64,000 bases of DNA. Origin: Cupriavidus basilensis (lineage in GTDB: Bacteria > Pseudomonadota > Gammaproteobacteria > Burkholderiales > Burkholderiaceae). The notes below the pieces were generated by a model, which ran no database searches, was not told the DNA's origin, and saw only the letters and a list, made by a program, of their open reading frames with translations. The position numbers and the translations under genes are program-made. Positions 18,388 to 28,400 of the stretch are shown piece by piece (position 1 is the stretch's first letter; each line of letters begins with the position of its first letter). Location: NCBI RefSeq assembly GCF_000876015.1, contig NZ_BBQM01000013.1, positions 1 to 64,000 of the forward strand, in the 5' to 3' direction.

Positions 18388-19854
18388 TCAGGGCAGGTAG
18401 CCGAGCAGGCGCCACCAGAAGTAGTCCAGCGGCAGCAGCACCAGCAGGGTCGGCGCGGCCAGCGCCAGGCACAGCCGGCTGCCGGCGCGCAGCCCCACGC
18501 CGCCGAGCTGCATGGCGATCACGATGGGCGGCGACTGGTACGGGAAGAACACCGTGGAGAACACCGGCACCTGCAGCATCAGCACGCTTTCCAGCGGCAG
18601 GCCGGTGGCCTGCGCCAGCTCCCCGGCCAGCGGCGTGAGCACGGCGGGCAGCGCGGGCAGCGTGGCCACCAGCCCCAGGGCGGCGCCCATCGCGCCGAGC
18701 GCCGCCACGTTGGCGGCGTCGTGCCCCGGCGCCAGCGGCAGCCATTGCAACAACGCCCTGCTGATCGCCAGGCCCAGCCCGGTCGACTCCACCACCGCGC
18801 CCAGGCCGAGGAAGCCGGCCACGTAGATCAGCGGCGTCAGGTGCACCTGCTCGGCCAGCATGCGCGGCGACACCAGCCCCACGCCGGGCAGCAGGCACAC
18901 GATGCAGGCCGCCAGCGAGATCCACGCCGGCGAGATGCCGTGCAGCGCGTCGGTGGCGAAGCCGGCCACGGCCAGCGCCAGGATCGCCGCCAGCACGGTT
19001 TCCTGCCGGCCCGGCGCGCCCGCGTCCTGCGGCGGCGGCGCGGCGGGACGCCCCGCTTCCGGGAACAGCCGGCACACCAGCCACACCAGCAGCACGGTCT
19101 TGAGCGCGCCGAGGATGGGGAAATGCAGCAGCAGATAGCTGCCGTAGCTCAGGTTGATGCCATACAGCGAGCCGGCCGCGCCGAGCAGCACGCTGTTGGG
19201 AATGTTGGCCGGCAGGATGGTGGTGGGCGGCATGTAGCTGGCCAGCGCCACCGTCAGCACCATGCCGATGCGCCCGTTCGAGCCGGGCGCGTAGCCGAGG
19301 CGGTCCGCCAGCGCCAGCACGATGGGCATCAGCAGCAGCACGCGCCCGGTGGTCGACGGCATCAGGAAAGCCAGGCCGACCGCGCTCAGCGCCACGGTGG
19401 CGATCACCTGCCGGTAGCTGCCCGTGCGCCCGCGGAAGACGATGGCCGCCAGGCGCTGCGCCAGCCCGGTGTGGCGCAAGGCCACGCCGGTCACTGCGCC
19501 GCCGAACATCAGCCACCACGCGGTGGAGGCGAAGCCGGAGAACGCCACCGCGGGCGGCGCCACGTGCAGCAGCACCGCGCACAGGAAGAACAGCAGCGTG
19601 GTGACGGGCTCCGGCAGCACGCCGAGTGCCCAGCAGCACACGGTGGACGCCACCAGCGCCGCAGCCGTCACCAGCGGCGCCGGCAGGCCGGCGGCGCGCC
19701 CCGCCAGCCACACGGCGGCCACGCACACGGCGATGACCGCGGCGGCGCGCGCGCTGTCGGAAAGCTTGCCGGCGGGCGGCGGGCTGGCCGCGGGCCGGGC
19801 CGTGGCGGTGGCCGGACTGGTGTTGCTGATGGTGTTGCCGATGGTGTTGCTCAT
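18388..19854 (-). CDS. SLC13/DASS-type anion permease
   Basis: A 488-residue inner-membrane permease with about 12 hydrophobic segments. SLC13 (divalent anion:Na+ symporter) signatures are the first-half AFLMPSTTGRVLLLMPI and ASYMPPTTILPANIPNS segments and the second-half VFFPYQSPPIVIAM; repeated S/T-N/P-T/P clusters form the substrate site in this family. Likely substrates are dicarboxylates or sulfate. The N-terminus contains an Asn-Thr repeat (NTIGNTISNTS) encoded by a short tandem DNA repeat at 19822-19854. The gene faces an AraC-family regulator across 191 bases. Confidence 0.87.
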   Translation of the reverse strand: MSNTIGNTISNTSPATATARPAASPPPAGKLSDSARAAAVIAVCVAAVWLAGRAAGLPAPLVTAAALVASTVCCWALGVLPEPVTTLLFFLCAVLLHVAPPAVAFSGFASTAWWLMFGGAVTGVALRHTGLAQRLAAIVFRGRTGSYRQVIATVALSAVGLAFLMPSTTGRVLLLMPIVLALADRLGYAPGSNGRIGMVLTVALASYMPPTTILPANIPNSVLLGAAGSLYGINLSYGSYLLLHFPILGALKTVLLVWLVCRLFPEAGRPAAPPPQDAGAPGRQETVLAAILALAVAGFATDALHGISPAWISLAACIVCLLPGVGLVSPRMLAEQVHLTPLIYVAGFLGLGAVVESTGLGLAISRALLQWLPLAPGHDAANVAALGAMGAALGLVATLPALPAVLTPLAGELAQATGLPLESVLMLQVPVFSTVFFPYQSPPIVIAMQLGGVGLRAGSRLCLALAAPTLLVLLPLDYFWWRLLGYLP

Positions 19855-20045
19855 GGGGGCGGGCTCCGTGGCGCCTTGGCATGCCGGTCATGCTAGGCCG
19901 CGCGCGTTTGGCGGAGTTACACTTTCCGGGCAACTTCTTACGAATTCCGGCCACCGCCGGCAATCGCACCGGAATTCGCACCGAAAATCACGCCGGACCC
20001 GGTGCAGGATCTGCCCCGGGAATCCCCGCGACGAGACACCCGCCG

Positions 20046-20831
20046 ATGACGCGCACCACCTACCAGCCCATCCCGCTGACCGAACCGACCGCCGCGCAGC
20101 CGGTCGTCGTGCACCTGCGCCTGCCGCCGCCCAACGCCATCATCCGCCGCCACCGCCACGCATGGGGACAGGTCACGCTGCCGCTGCGCGGCAGCATGCG
20201 GGTGACGGCCGGGGACACCACCTGGGTGGTGCCGCCCATGCGCGCGGTGTGGATCCCGCCGGACGTGGAGCACGAGACCGTCACGCTCGGCGATGCCGCG
20301 CTGCATGCCTGCTACGTGCTGCCGGCCGCGGCGCCGCTGTCGCTTGCGAGCTGCACGGTGCTGGAGGTGTCGGCGCTGATGCGGCAGCTGCTGGTCGCCC
20401 TCGCCGGCGCGGCGGACCTGTCGCCGCGCCGGCGGCAGTTGAGCGCCGAGCTGCTGATCGAGGAGCTGCGCGCGGCGCCCGCGCTGTGGCCCGGGCTGGC
20501 GCTGCCGGCCGACCGCCGCCTCAAGGCGCTGTGCGACGCGCTGATGGAAGCGCCCGGCTCGGCCTTGAGCCTGGCGCAGTGGGCGGCGCGCACGGGCGCC
20601 AGCGAGCGCACGCTGGCGCGCCTGTTCCGCACCGAGCTGCACACCAGCTTCGCCGCCTGGCGCCAGCAGTTGCGGCTGGCCCACGCGGTGGACCTGATGA
20701 GCCGCGGCAAGCCGCTCGGGCACGTCGCGGCCGAGACCGGCTACGCCAATGCCGGCGCGTTCTCCACCATGTTCCGGCGCGCGCTGGGACAGGCGCCGCG
20801 CGATTTCATGGCGCACCGGGCCGACACGTAG
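20046..20831 (+). CDS. AraC-family regulator with cupin domain
   Basis: A 261-residue transcription regulator. The N-terminal AraC-type cupin is visible as RRHRHAWGQVTLPLRGSMRV and PPMRAVWIPPDVEHE (residues about 35-85); the C-terminal double helix-turn-helix includes SLAQWAARTGASERTLARLF and GKPLGHVAAETGYANAGAFS. Start at ATG 20046, where the recognised domain begins; the frame is open for 165 bases upstream without homology. It resembles NimR/YeaM-type regulators, which usually control an adjacent transporter, here the divergent SLC13 and MFS genes. Confidence 0.87.
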   Translation: MTRTTYQPIPLTEPTAAQPVVVHLRLPPPNAIIRRHRHAWGQVTLPLRGSMRVTAGDTTWVVPPMRAVWIPPDVEHETVTLGDAALHACYVLPAAAPLSLASCTVLEVSALMRQLLVALAGAADLSPRRRQLSAELLIEELRAAPALWPGLALPADRRLKALCDALMEAPGSALSLAQWAARTGASERTLARLFRTELHTSFAAWRQQLRLAHAVDLMSRGKPLGHVAAETGYANAGAFSTMFRRALGQAPRDFMAHRADT

Positions 20832-20943
20832 GCCGATGCGTCGGCCGATGCATGGACCGACGAATGGGCCAACGGCACCCGGCCCGGCGGGGCCTTGGTA
20901 AGATGGCCGGCCAGTCCCCTTCCCACGCGACGAGAGGCCCCCG

Positions 20944-21267
20944 ATGCCCATTGCCGACACCCGCGCCACCCCTTATTACGCCGTGATCTTCACCTCCATC
21001 CGCACCGGGGCCGACGACGGCTACGGCGCGATGGCCGAGGCGATGGAAGCCTCCGCGTCGCGGCAGCCCGGCTTTCTCGGCGTCGAGTCGGCGCGCGAGG
21101 ACATCGGCATCACGGTGTCCTACTGGGAAAGCCTCGAAGCGATCGCGGCGTGGAAGCGCGACGCCGCGCACCTGATGGCGCAGCGGCTCGGCCGCGAGCG
21201 CTGGTACGCGGCCTACAAGACCCGCATCTGCCGGGTCGAGCGCGACTACGATTTCTCGCTGGACTGA
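20944..21267 (+). CDS. Antibiotic biosynthesis monooxygenase (ABM) fold protein
   Basis: A 107-residue dimeric ferredoxin-like ABM-domain protein. Typical features are YYAVIFTSIRT at the first strand, QPGFLGVESARED, and ISVTYWESLEAI-type strand (ITVSYWESLEAIAAWKRD). Members range from heme or quinol monooxygenases to unknowns, so a specific activity cannot be given. It follows the AraC gene by 112 bases on the same strand and converges with the antiporter gene 44 bases away. No obvious operon partner. Confidence 0.85.
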   Translation: MPIADTRATPYYAVIFTSIRTGADDGYGAMAEAMEASASRQPGFLGVESAREDIGITVSYWESLEAIAAWKRDAAHLMAQRLGRERWYAAYKTRICRVERDYDFSLD

Positions 21268-21311
21268 TACCGCGCAACCGACACCGCGCACTCCGCCCGC
21301 GCCGGCGCGGG

Positions 21312-22946
21312 TCAGGCCAGCCGCACTTCCTCCAGGTCCAGCAGCCGGACCATGTCGCGCGCCACCTCGTCCGAGATTTCGCGCTCGCGCGCGAGCTTGT
21401 AGATGGCTTCGCGCGATGCCTCGATCGCGGCCCGCCGCATGGCCCGCTCGACGTCCCGCCGCACCGGCTTGTGGCCGTCGCCCGCCGGCTCCGCGGCATG
21501 GCCGAGCGGCTCGTGCAGCCCCGCCAGCACCTGGTCGACCACGTCCATGTAGCGGCGCGCCTCCAGCGAGGAATCCTCTTCGCGCTGCGCGTCGAGGATG
21601 GTCGAGATGCGGTTCACCGCCGCCCGGTGCGCGGCCTGCCGCGCGAATTCCCGCTGCCGCTGGTGCGGCGAGGACCGCGCCGGCTCGATGCCCTTGAGCA
21701 GGCGCGGCATGCCGATGCTCGCGCCGACCAGCGAGATGATGATCACGGCCGCGGCGAGGAAGATCGCGAGGTCGCGCGCCGGGAACGCCTCGCCGCCGGG
21801 CAGCAGCAGCGGCAGCGTCATGACGCCGGCCAGCGTCACCGCGCCGCGCACGCCACCCAGCGACAGCGCGAGCATGATGCGCGGCGTGGCGCGCGCCTCG
21901 GGCGGCGGCGTGGCATTGCGCACGATCCGCGCCAGCCTGACCGAGACGAAGATGCACGCCAGGCGCAGGGCCGCCAGCATGAGCCAGATCAGCAGCGCGT
22001 ACACCGGCAGCAGCCACGGGTCGTCCCCGGCCTGCGTCACGGTCCGCGCCGCCGCGCGGAAGACCCGCGGCAACTGCTCGCCGAGCAGCACGAACATGAT
22101 CCCGTTGAGGACGAACTGCACCATGTCCCACACCGCCTGGCGCTGCATGCGCGCGAACGCGCTGACGCGCCCCGACAGCTCCGCGTAGCTCATGGTCACG
22201 CCGGCGGCCACGGCGGCCAGGATGCCCGAGGCGCCGACGTGCTCGGCCAGGAAATACGCGGCGAACGGAATCAGCAGGCTCAGCAGCACCTCGGAGCGCG
22301 GCTCCTCGCCGAAGCGCTTCGTGAAGCCGTCGCGCAGCCGCATGACGGCCGCCGTGACGAGCGCGCCGGTCGCCAGCCCCGCGCCCGCCACCCAGAGAAA
22401 CGACATCACCGCCGACGAGAGCGAGAACGCGCCGGTCATCGCCGCCGCGATGGCGATGCGGAACGCAACCAGCCCGCTGGCGTCGTTGAACAGCGCCTCG
22501 CCTTCGAGGATCGAGGTGATGCGGCGCGGCACGGTCAGGCGGCGCGTGATGCCGGCCACCGCCACCGGATCGGTCGGCGAGATGATGGCGGCCAGCGCGA
22601 ACGCGACGGCCAGCGGCATCGACGGAATCATCCAGTGGATGGCGTAGCCGGCGCCGACCACGGTCATGACGACCAGCACCACGGAAAGCTGGAAGATGCC
22701 CAGCTTGTCCCGCCGCAGCATGTCCTTGGGGATGTGCCATCCGTCGAGAAACAGCAGCGGCGGCAGGAACAGCAGGAAGAAGACGTCGGGGTCGAGCCTG
22801 ACGCCGCGCTCGAACACGCCGGCGATCAGGAAACCCAGCGCGATCTGGAGCAGCGGCAGCGGCACCGGCCACGGGATGACCCGCACCGCCGCGCCGCTCA
22901 CCAGCACCGCGCCCAGCATGGCAATGGCAATATTGATGCTTTCCAA
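21312..22946 (-). CDS. CPA1-family Na+/H+ antiporter
   Basis: A 544-residue monovalent cation/proton antiporter (NhaP/YjcE-like). The membrane part carries the hallmark motifs IISPTDPVAVAGI (ion-binding Asp) and LFNDASGLVAF (ND), plus LPPLLFLDGWHI. A cytosolic tail of about 150 residues with charged helices follows. I start it at TTG 22946 (ESINIAIAML), preceded by AAGGGGG; the frame remains open another 900 bases upstream but over the antisense of another gene. Role: pH and sodium homeostasis at the inner membrane. Confidence 0.87.
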   Translation of the reverse strand: MESINIAIAMLGAVLVSGAAVRVIPWPVPLPLLQIALGFLIAGVFERGVRLDPDVFFLLFLPPLLFLDGWHIPKDMLRRDKLGIFQLSVVLVVMTVVGAGYAIHWMIPSMPLAVAFALAAIISPTDPVAVAGITRRLTVPRRITSILEGEALFNDASGLVAFRIAIAAAMTGAFSLSSAVMSFLWVAGAGLATGALVTAAVMRLRDGFTKRFGEEPRSEVLLSLLIPFAAYFLAEHVGASGILAAVAAGVTMSYAELSGRVSAFARMQRQAVWDMVQFVLNGIMFVLLGEQLPRVFRAAARTVTQAGDDPWLLPVYALLIWLMLAALRLACIFVSVRLARIVRNATPPPEARATPRIMLALSLGGVRGAVTLAGVMTLPLLLPGGEAFPARDLAIFLAAAVIIISLVGASIGMPRLLKGIEPARSSPHQRQREFARQAAHRAAVNRISTILDAQREEDSSLEARRYMDVVDQVLAGLHEPLGHAAEPAGDGHKPVRRDVERAMRRAAIEASREAIYKLAREREISDEVARDMVRLLDLEEVRLA

Positions 22947-23041
22947 TGCGCCCCCTTCGGCTGCCCCGTATCCGCGCCGCGCCGCGGCCTTGCATGTCCG
23001 TTCGCGTCCCCCCGCGCCCCCGCGTCCCCTCGCCTGGCCGG

Positions 23042-24508
23042 CTAGTGGTACGGCACGCCCAGCGTGTTCTTGTGGATGCGGCCGTCCTTCATGATGATCT
23101 TCATGTTCCTGGCCGGGTCCGCGATCAGCGTGATGTCTTCGAGCGGGTTGCCGCCGATCACCAGCATGTCGGCGAACGCGCCCGGCTCGATGACGCCCAG
23201 CGCGCCGGGATAGGGGCTGCGGGCGCCCGACAGGCCGAGCAGCGCGGCGTTGCGGCTGGTGCCGAGCCGCAGCACGTCGGCGGGACCGAACCAGCGCGCC
23301 AGCTTGGCCAGTTGCCTGCCCTGCGTCAGCGCGCCCGCGGGATTGAACAGGACGTCGGTTCCCCACGCCATGTTCACGCCGTGCTTCTGGCCAAGCTCGA
23401 ACGCGCGCACCGTGCCTTCTGCGATCGCCTTCTGCTGCAGCCGCTGCGCGTCGGTCGCCTTCGGGTTGGCGTCGTCGTCGGCCAGGAACGGCTGCAGGCT
23501 CCACCACGCGCCGGCGTCGGCGATCCGGCGCACGGTCTCTTCGTCCGCGAGCTGGCCATGCTCGATCGATTTCACGCCGCACGCGATGGCCCTGCGGATG
23601 CCGGCCGAGGTGTACACGTGGGCGCAGACGTAGGTGCCCCAGTCCGACGCGGCGGCGACGGCGGCGCGCATCTCGTCCTCCGTGTACTGGACCGAGTCGA
23701 GCGGATCGAACATCGACGACACGCCCCCGCCGGCCATGATCTTGATCTGGCTGGCGCCCAGCATGAGCTGCTCGCGCACGCGCCGCAGCATCTCCGGCAC
23801 GCCGTCGGCGATCGACGAGATGCCCGCCACTTCCGCCGCGCTCAGCGAGCACAGCGCCGTGCGCGGCAGTTCGCCGCGCCGGCGGAAGTCGCCGTGCCCG
23901 GAGGTCTGGGAGATCATCGCGCCCGAAGGAAAGATGCGCGGGCCCGCGATGCGGTGCTCGTCGATCGCCTGCTTGAGCGAGAACGACGGCCCGCCCACGT
24001 CGCGCACGGTGGTGAAGCCGCGCAGGACGGTCCGCTCGGCTTCCTGCGCCGCGAGAAGGTAGATGTAGGTGATGTCGGCCGTCATCGCCACGTTCAGCGG
24101 CACCGCGGCGAGAATCGAATGCCAGTGCGCATCGATCATGCCGGGCATGACGACGTGCCCCGCGCAGTCGATCACCTGCGCATCGCCCGCGTCCTGCCCG
24201 GCCGGAACGAGGCCCTCGATGCGGTTGCCCGCGACGATCACGTCGAGGCCCTGCAGGAGCGCGTCCGACTTGCCGTCGAAGATCCGCGCGCCCCTGAGCC
24301 GCGTCGGGCGCGCCGCGGCCTGCGCCGGCACCGGCGCCGCCAGCGCGGGCCCGCCCGCCGCGGCGCCGGCCGCGAGCTCCTGCATGGGCAGGCGGCCCGA
24401 TGCCGCCTCGCCGAGCCGCCGCAGGACCGCATGCGTCAGGTCACTCCGGCAACGGCACCGGGAGTTGTACGCCAGACGCTGACTCTCATTGCCAATCATG
24501 TTCGTCAT
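23042..24508 (-). CDS. Metal-dependent amidohydrolase (imidazolonepropionase/prolidase-like)
   Basis: A 488-residue amidohydrolase of the COG1228 group. Metal and catalytic residues visible are MIDAHWHS (HxH), HVYTSAG and SIEHGQLADEE histidines, and the late WGTDVLF aspartate; a beta-sandwich 'composite' domain flanks the barrel (RLRGARIFDGKSD at the start, GVIEPGAFADMLVIGGNPLED at the end). The ATG at 24508 has a GGAG site. The N-terminal 70 residues contain a Cys/Arg cluster and an Ala-rich stretch and may be a poor signal or linker. Substrate unknown; many members hydrolyse dipeptides or N-acyl amides. Confidence 0.85.
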   Translation of the reverse strand: MTNMIGNESQRLAYNSRCRCRSDLTHAVLRRLGEAASGRLPMQELAAGAAAGGPALAAPVPAQAAARPTRLRGARIFDGKSDALLQGLDVIVAGNRIEGLVPAGQDAGDAQVIDCAGHVVMPGMIDAHWHSILAAVPLNVAMTADITYIYLLAAQEAERTVLRGFTTVRDVGGPSFSLKQAIDEHRIAGPRIFPSGAMISQTSGHGDFRRRGELPRTALCSLSAAEVAGISSIADGVPEMLRRVREQLMLGASQIKIMAGGGVSSMFDPLDSVQYTEDEMRAAVAAASDWGTYVCAHVYTSAGIRRAIACGVKSIEHGQLADEETVRRIADAGAWWSLQPFLADDDANPKATDAQRLQQKAIAEGTVRAFELGQKHGVNMAWGTDVLFNPAGALTQGRQLAKLARWFGPADVLRLGTSRNAALLGLSGARSPYPGALGVIEPGAFADMLVIGGNPLEDITLIADPARNMKIIMKDGRIHKNTLGVPYH

Positions 24509-25054
24509 TCCGTTCTCCGCGGCTTGCTGTGGCAGCAGGCTGCATTCTCTCACTGCCGGCGAATCTTTCGCAAACTGGATTTCGCGATGGCGCGATACCG
24601 CGCCGGCATGCGCGCCGGTTTGACACACTGCGGACATAACGCACCGGATTGGGGCGCAGTGAATCGGATATGTGCGATAGGACAACGTCGGCCAATGCGA
24701 AAAAGAACGATATGCATGACCACGATCCATCGCCATAAGCCCGCCGCGCCTTTCACCGCGAATTGGTTCAATTTTTTTATGACACGGAATGCCTAGGGAT
24801 TGCCCTGCTTGCGGTCATTTCATGATGCGCACAGAATTTATTCAACCGGGCAATGATTAATCTTTAAATCCCGGCGCATCGATTTTTCATTCATTAAACC
24901 ATTCTATCAACCACTCAATCGGCCAATCAATTGGTCATTCAACCGGCCATTCAATTACCAGGCATGATCTCGATTTCCATGTGCAGCGGCTAATCGCCAG
25001 TCTTCCGACGGACATGTCGATTGCCGCGACGCACCTCATCTCGCGGAGGTTTCC
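24509..25054. other. AT-rich divergent intergenic region before the fimbrial island
   Basis: This 546-base gap marks a sharp drop in GC at the boundary of the fimbrial island. It contains the direct repeats described at 24915-24954, an earlier partial copy near 24842, and runs such as AATTTTTTTAT near 24770. It should hold promoters for the amidohydrolase (left) and the mini-pilin (right). I see no gene in it. Confidence 0.55.
24915..24954 (+). repeat. Two 16-nt direct repeats, 24-nt period
   Basis: TCAATCGGCCAATCAA (24915-24930) and TCAACCGGCCATTCAA (24939-24954) match at 14 of 16 positions, 24 bases apart. A partial copy TCAACCACTCAA sits at 24907-24918, and TCAACCGGGCAATGAT starts at 24842. 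They end 101 bases before the mini-pilin start codon and look like iterated regulator sites. Confidence 0.6.
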
Positions 25055-25402
25055 ATGGCACGCCATTCGATCGTCTCTCACACCCTCCTTGCCTCGTCGC
25101 TGTTCGCAGCGCTGCTCCTCTCCTGCGCCGCCGCCAGCGCGCAGACGGGCGGGACCATCCGCTTCAGCGGCGCGCTGGTCGAGCCGCCGTGTTCATTCAG
25201 CGTGCGTCCCGCGGACAGCGAGCGGATGCGGTTCCACACGGCCTGCCCGCGCCCGGTCGCCGGCAAGGTTGCCTTCACCGGCACGCCCGGCCACCTCCCG
25301 GCGCGCCACGTCGGGTTCACGCACCGCACGCAGTCGATCGGCCTGCCGGCGCTCGCCGCCGCGCGCCATTCCCGGATGACCGCGGTCATCACCTACCGCT
25401 AG
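25055..25402 (+). CDS. Short type-1-fimbrial-like protein (mini-pilin)
   Basis: A 115-residue secreted protein with a clear signal peptide (cleavage after ASAQ, about residue 30) followed by GTIRFSGALVEPPCSFSV, the usual N-terminus of a mature type-1 pilin. Two Cys (PPCSF and TACPRP) could form the pilin disulfide. The C-terminus MTAVITYR resembles the last beta strand, but the middle is missing: the mature part is only about 86 residues against the usual 150-170. A perfect GGAGGT site lies 5 bases before the ATG. It may be a subunit terminator or minor subunit, or a shrunken pilin gene. Its stop overlaps the convergent sensor-kinase end. Confidence 0.75.
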   Translation: MARHSIVSHTLLASSLFAALLLSCAAASAQTGGTIRFSGALVEPPCSFSVRPADSERMRFHTACPRPVAGKVAFTGTPGHLPARHVGFTHRTQSIGLPALAAARHSRMTAVITYR

Positions 25403-28400
25403 CCGCCGGCATCGACCCGCCCGAACCCGGCATCGCGCGTCATGCGCGCGAGCGCCGACGATGCCCGGCCGCGCACCTCGGCGAGCGCCTGCGCGAGCTC
25501 GCCGGGGGTGGCGCCGGAGGTGACTTCGGAAGTGACGCCGGAAATGACGCCGGAAGCGGCGTCGGGCCGGTCCGCCAGCAGCGCTTCCAGCCGCGAGCAG
25601 GCCTCGACCACGTCCGTGGCATGCAGCATCGCGAACGCTCCCTTGATGGAATGGGCCTCCGCCGACACGGTTGCCCGGTCGTCTCGCGTGATCGCGCTCG
25701 CGGCGGCCTGGAGCGACTGCGCGGTGCGCTGCTCCAGCGTGCCGAGCAGCATCTCGGACAACGCGGCATCGGCGCCCGCGGCGTCCGCCTCGATGGCGGC
25801 CTCGGCGCGCGGGTCGGCCGCCAGGCTCAGGTAGCGCCGCGCCGCGGCGTCGATGGAGGCCAGCGACATCGGCTTGAGCAGCACGCCGGAGATGCCCGCG
25901 TCGCGCAGGCGCTGCGAATCGGCGGCCGTGACGTCCGCGGTGATCGCCACGATCGGCGTGCGCGCGCCCTGGTTGCGCAGGCACGTGGCGAGCGTGTAGC
26001 CATCCATGACCGGCATCGACAGGTCGGTCAGCACCAGATCGTAGTGGCGCTCGTTGAAATGGCGCAGCGCGACCAGGCCGTTCTCGACGATGTCGCCGGT
26101 ATAGCCCAGCGCGTCGAGCTGGTCGCGGATCAGCTCGCGGTTGACTTCGTGGTCTTCGGCCACGAGCACGTGGATGCCGCGCGCGTCGTGCCCGTCGCCG
26201 GCCGCGGGCGAGGCGTCGTCATGCGCGGGCGCGCCGCCCGCGGCCGGCCGCAGCGGCAGCGTCACCGTGAAGGTGCTGCCGCGGCCCGGCTCGCTCGCCA
26301 CCGCGATGGTGCCGCCCATTGCCCCGGCGATGCGCCGGCACAGCGCGAGCCCCAGCCCCGTTCCGCCGAAGCGGCGCGTGACCGACACGTCGACCTGGTC
26401 GAACGCATCGAAGATGCGCGCCTGCTGCGCGGCCGCGATGCCGATGCCGGTATCGGCCACGCGGATCCGCAGCGGCGCCGCCGCGCTGTCCGCGCCATCC
26501 GTGCCATCGGCTGCCGCATCGACGTCGACCGACACGCGCCCCCGCTCGGTGAACTTGATGGCGTTGCCCAGCAGGTTCGCCACGATCTGGCGGACCCGGC
26601 CCGGGTCTCCCGTGTGCCAGCGCGGCAGCGCCGCGTCGAAATGCGCCTCCAGCGCGAGTCCCTTGCGCTGCGCCAGCGGCATGAACATCGCCACCGTTTC
26701 GCGGATCAGCGCCGCAACGTCGAAGCGGATCGGCTCGAAGCGCATCTCGCCGGCCTCGATCTTGGAGAAGTCGAGGATGTCGTTGAGGATGTCCAGCAAT
26801 GCCCGCGACGACGACGCGATGGTGCGCACGCGCGGCGCCACGGGCGCCGCCTGCGGCAGCCGCTCGAGCAATTCGAGATGCCCCAGGATCGCGTTGAGCG
26901 GAGTGCGGATCTCATGGCTCATCGCCGCGAGGAAAGCGCTCTTCGCCGCGTTGGCGCTGTCCGCCGCCTGCTTCGCCGCGGACAGCTGGCGCGCGAGCTG
27001 GCGCTCGGTGGTGACGTCCGCCAGCGTCGCCACCACCACCGGCTGCCCCTGGTAGTGCGACGGCGCCAGCTTCGCGGCCACGTCGATGGTGCCGCCGTCC
27101 CCGGTGGGCAGGTTCAGCTCCACGTCGAACGCCGCCGCCGCGCGGCCGCCCGGCGCGCCGAACGCGGCCGGCGCGTGCCGCCGGAGCACGTCGCCGAGCT
27201 GCCCGTCGGCCGCCGTGCCGATGCGCCGCTCCAGCGCCTGCATGTGCGCGCTTTCCAGCAGCACGGTGTTGTCGTTCGCGTTGACGAGCGCGAGGCCGAC
27301 CGGCACGGTCTCGATCAGCGTGCGGCTCAGGTGCTCGCTGTCGAACACGCGCTCGGAGCGCGCGAACAGCGGCACGAGGATCTTGCGGTTGAAAAGCAGC
27401 ACGAAGGTCCACAGCAGCGCGATGGCCAGGCCGGTGGCGATGGCCGGCGCGGCGCCGTCCCGCGCCACGCGCGCGGCGATGACCCGGCCCGGCACCGCGT
27501 AGGCCAGCGTCCAGCCGGTGTCGCCGAGCGGCGCGCACAGCAGCAGCATGCCGTCGCGATAGGTCCCGGCGGCGCCGGGCGCGGCAGGCCCGCGGCACTG
27601 CGCCGCCCCGGCGCCGGCCGGCGGCAGCGCCGCCGGGTCGGACGCGCTGCCCGTCACCGCCTCGGCGCGCTCGTCGGCCACGCGGTAGGCCCCGGAAAAC
27701 GAGCCCGGCTCCAGCCGCTCGAGCAGCCGCTCCGGGCTGAACTCGCCGGCGACGATGCCGATCGGCCGCCCGTGCGCCGTCATGGGCGCGAGCACGCGCA
27801 GGCGCGGCCGCCCGGTGAGCGGATCGGCCCGCGGGCGCAGCCAGCGCAGCGGCCGGCTGGCGCCGCGCGGCGCCGCGGACCACGAGGCGAGTTGCTCGAG
27901 GCCCGCGCCGTAGTAGGCGGACAGGCTGGCCGGATCGGCCGCGATGCGCGGCAGCGGCGCGCCGGCCAGGTCGGGCAGCGGGCTGATGCCCACCAGCGCG
28001 GCCGCCGGCGTCACGAAATAGCCGCTCAGCCCCCACGGCAGCCCGACCGCGTCGTTCATGGTCTTGACCAGGCTGCTGCCCGCGCCCGCGGTGCTCCGCG
28101 CCACCGCGAGAAAATGGCCGGCCGCCTCGCCGCCGGCGCCCTGCCCGCGCGCCAGCCGCAGGACCAGCGCGCCGCGCGAGTCCGGCGTGACGGGGAACAC
28201 GATGCGGCCGTCCTGCGCCTCGAACGCGCTCACGTCGGCGGCATCGGCGGCGCCGGTGCCCTCCCAGGCGGTCTCGATCCCGACGGCGGCGATGCGCACC
28301 CGCGTCTCGCTCGCCCTGACGACGTCCATCACGCGCCCCAGGTCGCGCTGGAACGCCTGCCGCTCGTCGTTGAGGTCCTCGCGCACGAGACCGGCGAGAC

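Noticed and set aside
16828..19896. Very long open frame on the plus strand
   Set aside because: It is antisense to the MFS and SLC13 transporter genes, is rich in Arg, His, Gln and Gly, and shows no domain. High GC at third positions keeps the opposite frame open.
21312..23852. Apparent fusion of an amidohydrolase-like extension to the antiporter
   Set aside because: The extension is an out-of-frame reading of the amidohydrolase gene; the antiporter starts at TTG 22946.
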